Position numbers and translations under genes: made by a program
Shown here: in pieces, positions 1-9,115 of the stretch
How positions within the stretch are numbered: the stretch's first letter is position 1
Layout: each line of letters begins with the position of its first letter
The notes under the pieces: generated by a model
The model's input: the letters and a program-made list of their open reading frames with translations, nothing else
The model's database searches: none
Told to the model about the DNA's origin: nothing
Source: JAMLHH01 sp035515235
GTDB lineage: Bacteria; Bacteroidota; Bacteroidia; Chitinophagales; JADIYW01
Length of the DNA: 64,000 nt
Assembly (NCBI GenBank): GCA_035515235.1
Contig: DATJBS010000070.1
Coordinates: 18,017 to 82,016 of the forward strand
Reading direction: 5' to 3'

Positions 1-195
1 AACCTGAAGAACTTAATCGGACTTAGTTTATTAGCTTCTATTGGATTTACCATGTCAATTTTCGTTGCATCCTTAGCATTTAGTAATCCATTATTTATCA
101 CTCAAGCTAAATTGGGAATTTTCGTAGCTTCATTAATTGGTGGTTTAGCAGGTTATACCTACTTATTTATTATTTCTAAGAAATCAAACACTTAA
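1..195 (+). CDS. nhaA: Na+/H+ antiporter NhaA, C-terminal fragment (cut by window edge)
   Basis: Only the last 64 residues lie in the window, read in frame from base 1 to a TAA at 193-195. The peptide contains GFTMSIFVASLAF, which matches the conserved GFTMSIFIASLAF segment near the C-terminus of NhaA. A final hydrophobic helix and a short Lys-rich tail follow, as in that family. NhaA exchanges Na+ for H+ across the inner membrane in pH and sodium homeostasis. The catalytic Asp residues lie upstream and cannot be checked. The next gene starts 10 bases after the stop, so the two may be co-transcribed. Confidence 0.85.
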   Translation, partial: NLKNLIGLSLLASIGFTMSIFVASLAFSNPLFITQAKLGIFVASLIGGLAGYTYLFIISKKSNT

Positions 196-205
196 TTTTC
201 AAGTA

Positions 206-733
206 ATGCTGACAGAAGAATATATCGGACAGTTGATCAAGAGCCTAGAAGATTTGGGTTATTTCAAATTCTCAAAGACTGAAGATTTAGAAGAAATCAA
301 AGAAGATCTGTGGTTTGGATTTAAGTCAGGACAATTCAATCCTACATTAGATGAACAGTTTTTTAGTGTAGGCAAAGAAAAAAGATACTTCATGGTAGAT
401 CATTTGTCTATAACTGATAAAGATTTTATACCGTATTTCATAGAAGAAATTGAGCCTACATTGGAGCTATTAAATATTGATCTCGAGGACTTCACCATTA
501 ATAGTGCTAAGAACTACCCTTCTAAACTTTGTGCAACAATAGATAAAGTCAATGAAATCTTAGCAGACAAAAACCAAGACGGAGAACAGTTTTATATCAT
601 CAGTAAAGATGACGACTTAGGTATTATTCTATTGACGCCTGCCATGCAAATCCTTTTCGAAACAAATTTTAAAGACAAAAATGATATTCCACTCGATACA
701 CAAGAATGGATGGAATTCAATTTTAATAAATAA
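206..733 (+). CDS. hypothetical protein, 175 aa, acidic and soluble
   Basis: I do not recognise a family. The protein is rich in Asp, Glu and Lys, with no signal peptide or membrane segment, so it is probably cytoplasmic. The N-terminal half looks helical with an FKSGQFNP segment; the C-terminal half alternates hydrophobic and acidic stretches. It starts 10 bases after the nhaA stop and ends 6 bases before the exonuclease gene, so all three are probably one transcription unit. The reading frame is intact and base use matches its neighbours. Confidence 0.75.
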   Translation: MLTEEYIGQLIKSLEDLGYFKFSKTEDLEEIKEDLWFGFKSGQFNPTLDEQFFSVGKEKRYFMVDHLSITDKDFIPYFIEEIEPTLELLNIDLEDFTINSAKNYPSKLCATIDKVNEILADKNQDGEQFYIISKDDDLGIILLTPAMQILFETNFKDKNDIPLDTQEWMEFNFNK

Positions 734-739
734 GCTTAT

Positions 740-1315
740 ATGTACTTCTTTTTTGATACTGAAACCACAGGATTACCTCGCAATTGGAAAGCACCTGTTA
801 GCGATTTAAACAATTGGCCGAGAATGATTCAAGTGGGATATGTTGTATATGATTTTGGCGGCAAACACGTAGAAACCAAAGAATATATTATTCGACCTGA
901 AGGTTTTATTATCCCTGAAGAATCTTCTAGAATACATGGAATCACTACAGAAAGAGCTCTAGATGAAGGCGAAAGTTTATCAGTAGTTTTAAATGATTTA
1001 CATCAAAAAATCACCTCTTCCTCCATGTTAGTAGCCCATAATATTTCTTTTGACGAGAAAGTTCTTGGAGCAGAATTCTTGCGTCATCGTCTACCAAATA
1101 TTATAGAAAGTAAAACTAAGATTTGCACCATGCTAGCGAGTATGAATTACTGTGCTATTCCTAATCAATATGGCAAATACAAATGGCCAAAACTTGAAGA
1201 ACTTCATCAAAAATTATTCATGAAAGGTTTTGACAATGCACACAATGCATTAGCAGATATTCAAGCTACAGCAGATTGTTTTTGGAAATTGAAAGAATTA
1301 AAAGTAATTCAGTAA
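740..1315 (+). CDS. 3'-5' exonuclease, DnaQ-like DEDDh family
   Basis: This 191-residue protein opens with the exonuclease I motif FDTETTGLP (residues 5-13), giving the first Asp-Glu metal ligands. Motif II is in the AHNISFDEKVL region (about residues 99-109). Motif III is in HNALADIQAT (about 168-177), whose His and Asp make it a DEDDh-type enzyme. It should remove nucleotides from 3' ends. It has no polymerase or UvrC-like partner domain, so it is a stand-alone exonuclease rather than a clear Pol III epsilon subunit. The extra residues after motif I (RNWKAPVSDLNNWPRM) are a feature I associate with stand-alone Bacteroidota members. It follows the 206-733 gene by 6 bases. Confidence 0.85.
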   Translation: MYFFFDTETTGLPRNWKAPVSDLNNWPRMIQVGYVVYDFGGKHVETKEYIIRPEGFIIPEESSRIHGITTERALDEGESLSVVLNDLHQKITSSSMLVAHNISFDEKVLGAEFLRHRLPNIIESKTKICTMLASMNYCAIPNQYGKYKWPKLEELHQKLFMKGFDNAHNALADIQATADCFWKLKELKVIQ

Positions 1316-1345
1316 AATATATCTGTTAGGAACAGTCTAATAGAT

Positions 1346-1390
1346 ATCTTTAATAGATAAAGATGCTTGTGAAAGGTATGAATTCACAAG
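1346..1390 (+). other. two adjacent hairpins before the penicillin acylase gene
   Basis: Bases 1346-1364 form ATCTTTA / TAAAGAT around a 5-base loop. Bases 1366-1390 form CTTGTGAA / TTCACAAG around a 9-base loop. Neither is followed directly by a T-run, so they may be a weak terminator for the exonuclease gene or an operator for the acylase gene at 1429. Confidence 0.4.
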
Positions 1391-1428
1391 TAAATCCTTA
1401 TTTTTATTGGAAGCTATAAAACTTTTTC

Positions 1429-3843
1429 ATGACAAGAAGACTTTTTGGAATACTACTTTTAATCATTTCTATAGTCATCACTATACTTTTAGGAATCAAT
1501 TTCAGCTCTACTCCTTCCATAGGTAGATTATTAAGTCCCACTCACGGATTTTGGTCGAATATAGACTCCAAACCTGCTGCCAATGAAGAAATTGTAATCG
1601 ATGCAATTCATGGCAAAGTATCCGTTATCTATGATGAAAATCATGTCCCACATATTTTTGCAGACAATGAAGACGATTTATATTATGCACAAGGTTATGT
1701 CATGGCAAAAGACAGATTGTGGCAGATGGAATTCATCAGTTTTGTCGCATCGGGTAGATTGACAGAAATTGTTGGTGATATTGCATTACCATTAGATAGA
1801 TATCATAGACGTATTGGATTAAAAAGAGCTGCTGAATTATCTGTTCCTATATTGATGGATGATCCGATGACTAAAGGCCCTGTAGAAGCTTATACCAACG
1901 GTGTCAATGCATTTATCAAAAAAGCTAAAAGAGGAAATCTTCCTATAGAATATAAAATTTTAGGATATCAACCTGAAGAATGGAAGCCTATCAATTCAGC
2001 ACTGCTATTAAAGTATATGGCTAATGATTTGACTGGGACAGATAACGATATTGAATACACTAACGCTCTAAAGAAATTTGGCAGAGAAGTTTTCGATCAA
2101 TTATATCCTGAATATCCTTCTATTTTGGATCCTATTATTCCTCTAGAAACCACTTTTGATTTCAAACCTCTAAAAGCTCCTACAGCTCCAGCAGTAATAA
2201 AAGATTCTTCATCAGTATTAGCATTATATAAAAATCCAATTCTTTCATTTTTACCTCAAAGAGGATTAGGAAGCAATAACTGGGCAGTCTCAGGGAGTAA
2301 AACAGCTTCGGGTAAACCAATTCTCTGTAATGATCCACATCTAGGATTAACTTTCCCATCTATCTGGTACGAAATGCAATTGAATGCGCCGGGTATAAAT
2401 GTTTATGGCGTGACATTGCCAGGTTCTCCAGGTATAGTGATAGGTTATAATGACAAAATCGCTTGGGGAGTTACCAATGCAGGAATGGATATCAGAGATT
2501 GGTATACAATTAAAAGAGACGGTGAAACTGGTAAAAAATATTTCATTAATAATGAATGGAAAGAATTTGAAGAAATTCATGAAGTATATAAAATAAAAGG
2601 TGGCAAAGATTTCAATGAAGACATCAAATGGACAGAAATAGGGCCTGTCGTATATGATCAGGATTTTGATACTAAGAAAGATAAACAAGACTTAGCTATG
2701 AGTTGGATCGCTTTAAATGCTACCAATGATTTAAAGACTTTCCATCTACTCAATCGTGCACAAAATCATAAAGATTACCTCAGTGCTTTAGATCAATATT
2801 GGTGTCCTGCACAGAATTTTGCTTATGCTGACGTGGAGAATAATATCGCTATTAAAGAACAAGGAAAATTTTGGATCAGATATCACGAGCAAGGAAAATT
2901 CTTACAAGACTTATCTACAGCCAATGTTCAACAAATCAAAAGCTACTTCATACCTAACGATCAAACTCCTTATGTATTAAATCCTGAAAGAGGTTTTGTA
3001 AGTTCAGCCAATCAAATTCCTGTAGGAAAAGATTATCCTTACTATATTTTAGGTTTTCAATATGAGAATTTCAGGAACCGTAGAATCAATGAGTTTTTAG
3101 CACAAACTAAAGAAATCACTATTGATGATATGAAGAAATTGCAATACGATAATCTAAGTGTCCTTGCTAGAGATATTCTACCATTTATGTTAAAGAATAC
3201 TCAGACTCCACAAGATTTAGAGTACAAAGAAGTGATTCAAAAGTTGGCGAAATGGAATTACATGACAGATTATGAATCTAATGCGGCTTCTTATTTCTAC
3301 AAATGGTGGGATGAATTTGAAAAACTCACTTGGGATGAACTTGCGAGCAATGATGATGTAAGTTTTATTTATCCAGAACAATACACGACAATAGATATCA
3401 TGAAGTTAAACCCTAACTTTCCTTTATTTGATATACAATCTACTTCAAAAGTCGAAACACTTTCTGATATATTAAGAATTTCATTAGACTCCACTATTGC
3501 CTATTTTGAAAATCATCCTGAAGAAAAGGAATTCAGATTTTACAAAAACACTTCAATTTCTCACTTGCTTAAATTTGATGCATTCTCTGAAAAGTACATT
3601 AAGATTGGTGGATATGCCAATATCGTCAATGCTACTTCTTCAAGGTGGGGCGCTTCAGTAAGATTAATTATAGATTTTAAAGATGGAAAAGTTCAAGGGT
3701 ATGGAATGTATCCGGGCGGACAATCAGGAAATCCAGGATCTACTGCCTACAATTCATTTGTAGAACCTTGGGTAGATGGAAAATATTTTAAACATCAGTT
3801 TTTCAGTAGTAAAAACGATGCACTAAAAATTGTAAATAAATAA
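1429..3843 (+). CDS. penicillin acylase family protein (Ntn hydrolase)
   Basis: This 804-residue protein has an N-terminal hydrophobic segment (about residues 5-25) that would export or anchor it. The family hallmark GSNNWAVSG follows GLG; Ser282 is the expected autoprocessing site and the N-terminal nucleophile of the mature beta chain. Further family motifs are NDPHLGL, GVTLPGSPGIVIGYND, and GGQSGNPGS near the C-terminus. Full length is typical. Family members cleave amide bonds in beta-lactams, acyl-homoserine lactones or other N-acyl compounds, and the substrate cannot be told from sequence. Two small genes follow closely, the first 2 bases downstream. A pair of hairpins lies just upstream. 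Confidence 0.9.
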   Translation: MTRRLFGILLLIISIVITILLGINFSSTPSIGRLLSPTHGFWSNIDSKPAANEEIVIDAIHGKVSVIYDENHVPHIFADNEDDLYYAQGYVMAKDRLWQMEFISFVASGRLTEIVGDIALPLDRYHRRIGLKRAAELSVPILMDDPMTKGPVEAYTNGVNAFIKKAKRGNLPIEYKILGYQPEEWKPINSALLLKYMANDLTGTDNDIEYTNALKKFGREVFDQLYPEYPSILDPIIPLETTFDFKPLKAPTAPAVIKDSSSVLALYKNPILSFLPQRGLGSNNWAVSGSKTASGKPILCNDPHLGLTFPSIWYEMQLNAPGINVYGVTLPGSPGIVIGYNDKIAWGVTNAGMDIRDWYTIKRDGETGKKYFINNEWKEFEEIHEVYKIKGGKDFNEDIKWTEIGPVVYDQDFDTKKDKQDLAMSWIALNATNDLKTFHLLNRAQNHKDYLSALDQYWCPAQNFAYADVENNIAIKEQGKFWIRYHEQGKFLQDLSTANVQQIKSYFIPNDQTPYVLNPERGFVSSANQIPVGKDYPYYILGFQYENFRNRRINEFLAQTKEITIDDMKKLQYDNLSVLARDILPFMLKNTQTPQDLEYKEVIQKLAKWNYMTDYESNAASYFYKWWDEFEKLTWDELASNDDVSFIYPEQYTTIDIMKLNPNFPLFDIQSTSKVETLSDILRISLDSTIAYFENHPEEKEFRFYKNTSISHLLKFDAFSEKYIKIGGYANIVNATSSRWGASVRLIIDFKDGKVQGYGMYPGGQSGNPGSTAYNSFVEPWVDGKYFKHQFFSSKNDALKIVNK

Positions 3844-3845
3844 TC

Positions 3846-4286
3846 ATGAAGCCGAGCTTTTTAATCATTCAGACGCTATCAATATTCATTTTATCATGGT
3901 TATTCTGTCTTATTTTACCATGGTACACATTTGCAATCATTGCCTTCCTATCAGGAATTATTTTTCATAGACAAGGATTTATGTCGTTTATGGCAGGATT
4001 TGCAGGAAGTGGATTATTTTACTTAATAGTTAGTTTAATCAAAGCACGTGGAGATAGTTTTGCCTTTGCAAATAAAATAGGCGAAATTCTTGGGAGCTCT
4101 GCAGAGACTAATATTAGTGGTGTAGCTTTGATGGCAATTGGCACCATTATTTTTTCAATTCTAGGCGGAGCATTTGCTTGGAGTGGTACATTAATATTAT
4201 CGAGTGAACCTTCTAATCGATTGAGTTCTGCAAGAGGACGCAGTCGAACAAAAGGTTTAAAATTAGATTTAAAAAAATACTCATGA
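3846..4286 (+). CDS. small integral membrane protein, 146 aa
   Basis: No family is recognised. It has about four hydrophobic stretches: residues 5-22, 25-40, 46-66 and 92-116. A basic tail follows (RLSSARGRSRTKGLK), predicted to face the cytoplasm. It starts 2 bases after the acylase stop and its stop overlaps the next start in ATGA, so it is translationally coupled in an acylase-membrane protein-small protein operon. A role in placing or supporting the acylase is only an inference from position. Confidence 0.7.
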   Translation: MKPSFLIIQTLSIFILSWLFCLILPWYTFAIIAFLSGIIFHRQGFMSFMAGFAGSGLFYLIVSLIKARGDSFAFANKIGEILGSSAETNISGVALMAIGTIIFSILGGAFAWSGTLILSSEPSNRLSSARGRSRTKGLKLDLKKYS

Positions 4287-4552
4287 GAATCATAGGAAAT
4301 ATCCCCCATCCTTTTGTAAAAGTTACAGTTTTTGCAATGGAAATGCGCTATTCTGTCAAATTTGAAATGGGACAAATGGAGCAAACTTACAAGATTAGAG
4401 AAAGTGATGAAATCAAAGGCATAGAAGACATCTCTAGATTAATAGATGATGAATTGATAGATGAATGTATAGAGCAATTTACCGCTATGCGTAAAATTAT
4501 GGAGAGAGGATTTCAAAGATTCGCTACACCGCAAGAAAATAGTAAGGCTTAG
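4283..4552 (+). CDS. hypothetical protein, 89 aa
   Basis: A small soluble protein of unknown family, with no signal peptide. Its start overlaps the preceding stop by 4 bases (ATGA), which supports the assigned start and operon membership. The N-terminal half (VTVFAMEMRYSVKFEMG) looks like beta strands, the rest helical. An imperfect TCTAAA/TTTAGA hairpin at about 4572-4585 lies just after the stop. Confidence 0.65.
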   Translation: MRIIGNIPHPFVKVTVFAMEMRYSVKFEMGQMEQTYKIRESDEIKGIEDISRLIDDELIDECIEQFTAMRKIMERGFQRFATPQENSKA

Positions 4553-4603
4553 ATTAGGATTCATTTGCAACGTCTAAAAATTTAGATTTTATAAAATCAC
4601 AGC

Positions 4604-5026
4604 ATGAGCAATATATTAGATAGATTTTTAGAAGCACAAGAAACAACATACGAATCAGCTCTTTCTGAAATAAAAGCAGGGCTAAAAAGAAGTCATTGGA
4701 TGTGGTTTATATTTCCACAATATAAAGGTCTAGGATTTAGTAGCACAACTAAATTTTATGCTATCGATAGCATAAAAGAAGCTCAAGAATATTTGAACCA
4801 TCCTATTTTAGGGAAAAGATTGAGAGAGATTTCTAACGAATTATTGCTTCTAGAATCCAATGATATTACATCTATTATGGGTGTACCTGATGACAAAAAA
4901 CTACAATCAAGTATGACATTATTTGCAGAAATTGAAGCTTCTGAAGAGAATGTATTTTTGAAGGTCATCGAAAAATATTACAATGGGAATTTAGACCCAA
5001 GAACTCTGATGTTAATCAATGAATAA
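4604..5026 (+). CDS. DUF1810 family protein
   Basis: The 140-residue length and the motifs SHWMWFIFPQYKGLG (about residues 30-44), KFYAID, YLNHPILGKRLRE and DDKKLQSSMTLF match the DUF1810 (YbiA-neighbour type) family. The family's biochemical role is not established in what I know. It is soluble with no signal peptide. It converges with the asparaginase-like gene, with only 8 bases between the two stops and no obvious terminator. Confidence 0.85.
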   Translation: MSNILDRFLEAQETTYESALSEIKAGLKRSHWMWFIFPQYKGLGFSSTTKFYAIDSIKEAQEYLNHPILGKRLREISNELLLLESNDITSIMGVPDDKKLQSSMTLFAEIEASEENVFLKVIEKYYNGNLDPRTLMLINE

Positions 5027-5034
5027 ATCAATAA

Positions 5035-5532
5035 TTAATCTTTGATTTTCTTTTCAAAAAAACCTCCTGCTCTATTTTTAGTAACATTATTCCATAGAAA
5101 ATAATGTCCTTGCATAGCTACGTATACCCCTTTCGGAAGTACTTGTACATAAGCTAGAGCACAACCCATATTAAATAGTCCATCACTACTTCCAAATTTA
5201 TAAGGAATCATAGCACCAGTGAGGATAATCGTTTTGTCTAAATTTGCAGCACCAAATACTTGAGCCGTAATTTCCATCGTATCAGTTCCATGAGTAACAA
5301 TGATATAGTTTTCTTTTGCATGTTTACAAGAATCTAAGATGTATTTCCGGTCATTATCCGTCATCTCCATACTATCTATCATCATCAAAGTTTTCACTCT
5401 ACAATCCAAGCTTGTACGACCGAGTTCTAAAATTTCATGAATATGAGTATCTCTGAAATACAATTCTCCTCGAAGTTCATTGTATTCTTTATCAAAAGTT
5501 CCTCCTGTGACTAATATTCTAATCGTACTCAT
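5035..5532 (-). CDS. asparaginase-like protein, N-terminal domain only
   Basis: This 165-residue protein carries the L-asparaginase N-terminal motifs: the TGGTFDK active-site loop (residues 9-15), HGTDTM (about 81-86) and LTGAMIP (about 104-110). Classical asparaginases are about 320-350 residues with a second domain; here the protein stops after the first. Short versions like this occur in other bacteria, so it is more likely a distinct subfamily than a broken gene. The reading frame is clean and the C-terminus is a natural-looking KKIKD tail. Asparaginase activity is not assured. The ATG at 5530-5532 is the only sensible start. Confidence 0.8.
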   Translation of the reverse strand: MSTIRILVTGGTFDKEYNELRGELYFRDTHIHEILELGRTSLDCRVKTLMMIDSMEMTDNDRKYILDSCKHAKENYIIVTHGTDTMEITAQVFGAANLDKTIILTGAMIPYKFGSSDGLFNMGCALAYVQVLPKGVYVAMQGHYFLWNNVTKNRAGGFFEKKIKD

Positions 5533-5628
5533 GATTCCGTATTTTTAAAGCTGACTTTAATCCAATAAATTAGCTGCATATTCCTCAACTTGTTTTAAAT
5601 TTAAACAACTTACCATTAATTGTATAAA

Positions 5629-6102
5629 ATGACGTCCAGACAATATTTATTAAGACTAAAATCTGTATTCTTTTCAATTTTATTAACTGCACTACTAATT
5701 GGAGCAATTTCTTACTTCATGCTTCAACCTTCAAATGGATTAGCAAATGGTCAAAGTTTATATTTTATGATGGGCTTCGGAATTGCAATATTCTGTTTGT
5801 TATTGTATATCCTATTGAATAAACAAAAAAATCAAGAAGCTGCTGAGTTTCCCAAATTATCAGATAAATTAATTGCATTTCAAAATAATTACCTGACGAG
5901 CATCTCTTTACTATTAGCTCCAACTTTAGTCAATTTTATCTTGTATGGCATTGGTGGTCCGATGTTTAACTTTTATATCGGTTTATTTCTTACCGGATTA
6001 TTAGCAGGTAGATTCCCAACCATCACACTATTGAGTAAATCTTTAGAACTCAAGGAGAAAGACATTAAAAATCTACAAGAAGATCAATTTAAACTAATTT
6101 AA
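5629..6102 (+). CDS. hypothetical membrane protein, about 157 aa
   Basis: The ATG at 5629 (peptide MTSRQYLL) is preferred over an in-frame TTG at 5620. There are four hydrophobic helices: two near the N-terminus (about residues 11-31 and 45-62) and two in the middle (about 88-105 and 112-130). The tail is basic and acidic (LKEKDIKNLQEDQ). I recognise no family. It lies 4 bases upstream of the TANGO2/NRDE gene and is divergent from the asparaginase-like gene. Confidence 0.7.
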   Translation: MTSRQYLLRLKSVFFSILLTALLIGAISYFMLQPSNGLANGQSLYFMMGFGIAIFCLLLYILLNKQKNQEAAEFPKLSDKLIAFQNNYLTSISLLLAPTLVNFILYGIGGPMFNFYIGLFLTGLLAGRFPTITLLSKSLELKEKDIKNLQEDQFKLI

Positions 6103-6106
6103 TGAG

Positions 6107-6853
6107 ATGTGTTTAATAGCTTTTGCAATCCAACAAGATGAACAATATCCTTTTATTTTCATCGCTAATAGAGACGAGTTCTACGAAAGACCTACACAAT
6201 CTATGCATTGGTGGGAGGATGAAAATATCGTAGCAGGAAAAGATTTATTAGCAGGCGGCACTTGGATTGCTTTTGGAAAAAATCAACAATTTGCAGCAGT
6301 GACAAATTACAGAGATCTAGAAAGAAATCAGCCTACTGCACCAAGTAGAGGAGCTATTCCTGTCAATTTAATAAAAGAAAATCCGACAAATTTTCAGCAA
6401 TATGTAATAAATAACAAAGCACACTGGAGCGAAATGAATGGTTTCAATCTGCTTTATCACAATGGGAAAGAAACTTTTTATTATTCTAATATATCTGAAG
6501 AAGTCAAGACATTAGATAGTGGAGTTTATGCTATTAGCAATGCTTTTCTAGATACTCCTTGGCCTAAAGTAGTCGCAGTAAAATCAAGACTTCAACATAT
6601 TATTGAAAATGAGAAAATTTCTGTCGATAATCTTTTAGAAATATTGAGTAATCACAACATTTATCCTGAGGAGCAATTACCAGAAACTGGAGTAGGCATC
6701 GAAATGGAAAAATTATTATCTCCCATTTGCATTCAATCTCCTATTTATGGAACGAGAGTGAGCACTATTTTTCTAAAAGGAAATAATGGAACTGCTCACG
6801 TTGCAGAACGAGATGTTTTAAAGAATACTATACTATCATTTGATATAAAATAA
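6107..6853 (+). CDS. NRDE/TANGO2 family protein
   Basis: The protein begins MCLIAF and contains ANRDEFYERPT (about residues 20-30), the Asn-Arg-Asp-Glu signature that names the family. LAGGTWIAFG and VTNYRD follow, and GVYAISNAFLDTPWPKV is also typical. Length (248 residues) is normal. The conserved Cys2 suggests an Ntn-hydrolase-like fold, but no activity is firmly established for bacterial members. It starts 4 bases after the upstream membrane protein gene and converges with pnp. Confidence 0.88.
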   Translation: MCLIAFAIQQDEQYPFIFIANRDEFYERPTQSMHWWEDENIVAGKDLLAGGTWIAFGKNQQFAAVTNYRDLERNQPTAPSRGAIPVNLIKENPTNFQQYVINNKAHWSEMNGFNLLYHNGKETFYYSNISEEVKTLDSGVYAISNAFLDTPWPKVVAVKSRLQHIIENEKISVDNLLEILSNHNIYPEEQLPETGVGIEMEKLLSPICIQSPIYGTRVSTIFLKGNNGTAHVAERDVLKNTILSFDIK

Positions 6854-6856
6854 AAA

Positions 6857-6879
6857 AAGCAACCCATTGAGAGTTGCTT
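6857..6879 (-). terminator. rho-independent terminator for pnp
   Basis: AAGCAAC at 6857-6863 pairs with GTTGCTT at 6873-6879. On the minus strand the stem is followed by a run of T (AAAAAAA at 6852-6858 on the plus strand). It therefore terminates pnp, and could also serve the convergent NRDE gene. Confidence 0.75.
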
Positions 6880-6903
6880 CTAATATTTATACTAATTAAA
6901 GTA

Positions 6904-9042
6904 TTATTTTTTGTCTGTTTTTTCAGGACGTGGAATTAAAACTTTATGGCTCAATTTGAATTTGCCAGTTTTAGGATCTACACCAATCAATTTGACTTGA
7001 ATTTTATCACCTTCTTTAAATACTCCGTCTAAATTTTCTAATCTAGCGTGAGATACTTCAGAAATGTGTAACAAACCTTGTTTACCAGGAAGGAATTCTA
7101 CGAATGCACCGAAAGCAACAATATTTTTCACTTCTGCGTCAAATACATCACCGATTTCTGGCACTGCTACAATACCTTTGATTTTATTGATCGCAGCATC
7201 CATATTGTCTTTATTGTTAGACATAATGATTACACGACCGATATTTCTTTCTTTGATTTCCTCGATAGTGATCTCAGTTTGAGTTTCTTCTTGCATCGCT
7301 TGAATAATCTTCCCGCCGGGTCCTATTACTGCACCGATGAATTCTTTTGGAATTTCCATCACGTGAGCTCTTGGAGTATGAGGTTTCAATTCAGCTCTTG
7401 GAGTTGCAATACATTTTTCCATGTGATCAAGGATATGTATTCTTCCACGTTTAGCTTGATTTAAAGCTTCACGCAAAACATCCATAGATAAACCATCTAC
7501 TTTGATATCCATTTGACAACCTGTGATACCATCACGAGTTCCAGTCAATTTGAAGTCCATATCTCCTAAATGATCTTCATCACCTAAGATATCTGAAAGA
7601 ATCGCATAGTCATCACCTGAAGAAATCATCCCCATTGCAATACCTGAAACGTGTTTTTTCAATTGAATACCAGCATCCATTAATGCTAATGATCCAGCAC
7701 AAACAGTAGCCATAGATGAAGAACCATTAGATTCTAAGATATCAGACACTACGCGAATAGTGTAAGGATTATCCTCATCTGAAGGCAACATATTTTTCAA
7801 TGATCTTAAAGCTAAATTAGCGTGTCCTACTTCTCTTCTTGAAGGACCTCTTTGAGGTTTTACTTCACCTGTTGAGAATGGAGGGAAATTATAATGCAAC
7901 AAGAATCTTTTAAATTCTAGACCTGCTGCTTTATCAACCATTTGCTCGTCTTGCTTATTACCTAAAGTAACTGTAGTCAAAGATTGAGTTTCACCTCTTG
8001 TGAATAAAGCGGAACCGTGAGGAGAAGGTAGATAATCTATCTCCATCGCCAAAGGTCTAATTTCATCTAATTCACGACCATCTAATCTTTTTCTCTCTTG
8101 TAATACCACTTTACGAATAGTAGTCCATTCTAAATCAGAATAAACTCCATCAAAACCTTTGTAGTCAAAAGTTTCTTTCTCTTCGTCAGAAATACTATCT
8201 AAGAAAGCAGTTTTCACAGCTTTTAATTGATCTTTTCTATCTTGTTTGTTCAATGCAGATTTTGCAACATGAGCAATTCCAGCTTCACAAGCTGCGCCTA
8301 CTCTTGCTTCTAATTCTGTCAAAGGTTCAGCAGGAATGAATTCTCTTTTTACGATACCCATTTCTAAAGCCAAAGCTTTTTGTTGACGGCAGTGAACTTT
8401 TACAGCCTCATGACCATAAAGGATGGCTTCGATCAACTCATCTTCTTGAGCTTCGAGAGCTTCTCCTTCTACCATCAAAATATTTTCTTCGGTAGCACCT
8501 AATAAAATATCTAAAGTTGCATTCTTAACTTCAGAAGCTTTAGGATTGACAATGTACTCCCCATTGATTTTGCATACTCTCACTTCTGAGATAGGTTCTG
8601 CAAAAGGAACATCAGAAACACATAAAGCAGCAGATGCCGCTAAACCAGCTAAATTTTCACCTGGAACTTCAGGATCTTGAGAGATCACTGAAATCAATAT
8701 TTGAGTTTCATTCATAAACCCTTCTGGGAATAATGGACGAATCGCTCTATCTACTAATCTACATACTAAAATTTCTGGGTCAGTTATTCTGCTCTCTCTT
8801 CTTAAGAAAGAACCTGGGATACGACCGCTTGAAGCAAATTTCTCTTGATAATCCACTGATAAAGGAAAAAAGCCTTGACCAGGCTTTGCTTCACGTGCAG
8901 CTACTACTGTAGCTAAAATCACTGTATCACCACATTTTACTACAACACTTCCATCCGCTTGTCTGGCTAGCTTACCAGTTTCTATCGTCACATTCTGACC
9001 GTTTCCGATATCGAACGTTTTTGTAAAGATGTTAAAATGCAT
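6904..9042 (-). CDS. pnp: polynucleotide phosphorylase
   Basis: The 712-residue length is full for PNPase. The first RNase PH-like domain contains SSGRIPGSFLRRE. The second (about residues 310-540) carries FTRGETQSL, RREVGHANLA and GSSSMATVC. A KH domain follows with the GPGGKII loop (about 573-579), then an S1 domain near residues 620-700 (VAFGAFVEFLPGKQGLLHISE). The enzyme degrades RNA 3' to 5' by phosphorolysis. It lies 73 bases downstream of rpsO, the classical arrangement, with a hairpin between the two. Confidence 0.97.
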   Translation of the reverse strand: MHFNIFTKTFDIGNGQNVTIETGKLARQADGSVVVKCGDTVILATVVAAREAKPGQGFFPLSVDYQEKFASSGRIPGSFLRRESRITDPEILVCRLVDRAIRPLFPEGFMNETQILISVISQDPEVPGENLAGLAASAALCVSDVPFAEPISEVRVCKINGEYIVNPKASEVKNATLDILLGATEENILMVEGEALEAQEDELIEAILYGHEAVKVHCRQQKALALEMGIVKREFIPAEPLTELEARVGAACEAGIAHVAKSALNKQDRKDQLKAVKTAFLDSISDEEKETFDYKGFDGVYSDLEWTTIRKVVLQERKRLDGRELDEIRPLAMEIDYLPSPHGSALFTRGETQSLTTVTLGNKQDEQMVDKAAGLEFKRFLLHYNFPPFSTGEVKPQRGPSRREVGHANLALRSLKNMLPSDEDNPYTIRVVSDILESNGSSSMATVCAGSLALMDAGIQLKKHVSGIAMGMISSGDDYAILSDILGDEDHLGDMDFKLTGTRDGITGCQMDIKVDGLSMDVLREALNQAKRGRIHILDHMEKCIATPRAELKPHTPRAHVMEIPKEFIGAVIGPGGKIIQAMQEETQTEITIEEIKERNIGRVIIMSNNKDNMDAAINKIKGIVAVPEIGDVFDAEVKNIVAFGAFVEFLPGKQGLLHISEVSHARLENLDGVFKEGDKIQVKLIGVDPKTGKFKLSHKVLIPRPEKTDKK

Positions 9043-9068
9043 CTAATTAATTTATTTATTAAATATAC

Positions 9069-9099
9069 AAAAAAGCGAGGTATCTCCACCTCGCTTTTT
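9069..9099 (-). terminator. strong hairpin between rpsO and pnp
   Basis: An 11-bp stem (AAAAGCGAGGT pairing with ACCTCGCTTTT) lies in the rpsO-pnp gap, with T-rich sequence on the far side in the minus direction. It can act as a terminator or attenuator of rpsO and could also be an RNase-processed hairpin controlling pnp. Runs of A and T on both sides make it formally bidirectional. Confidence 0.8.
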
Positions 9100-9115
9100 A
9101 TTCTTTTCAACTGAA

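Noticed and set aside
7078..7464. Plus-strand open frames over pnp
   Set aside because: They lie inside the well-conserved minus-strand pnp gene and resemble no protein; they are antisense shadows.
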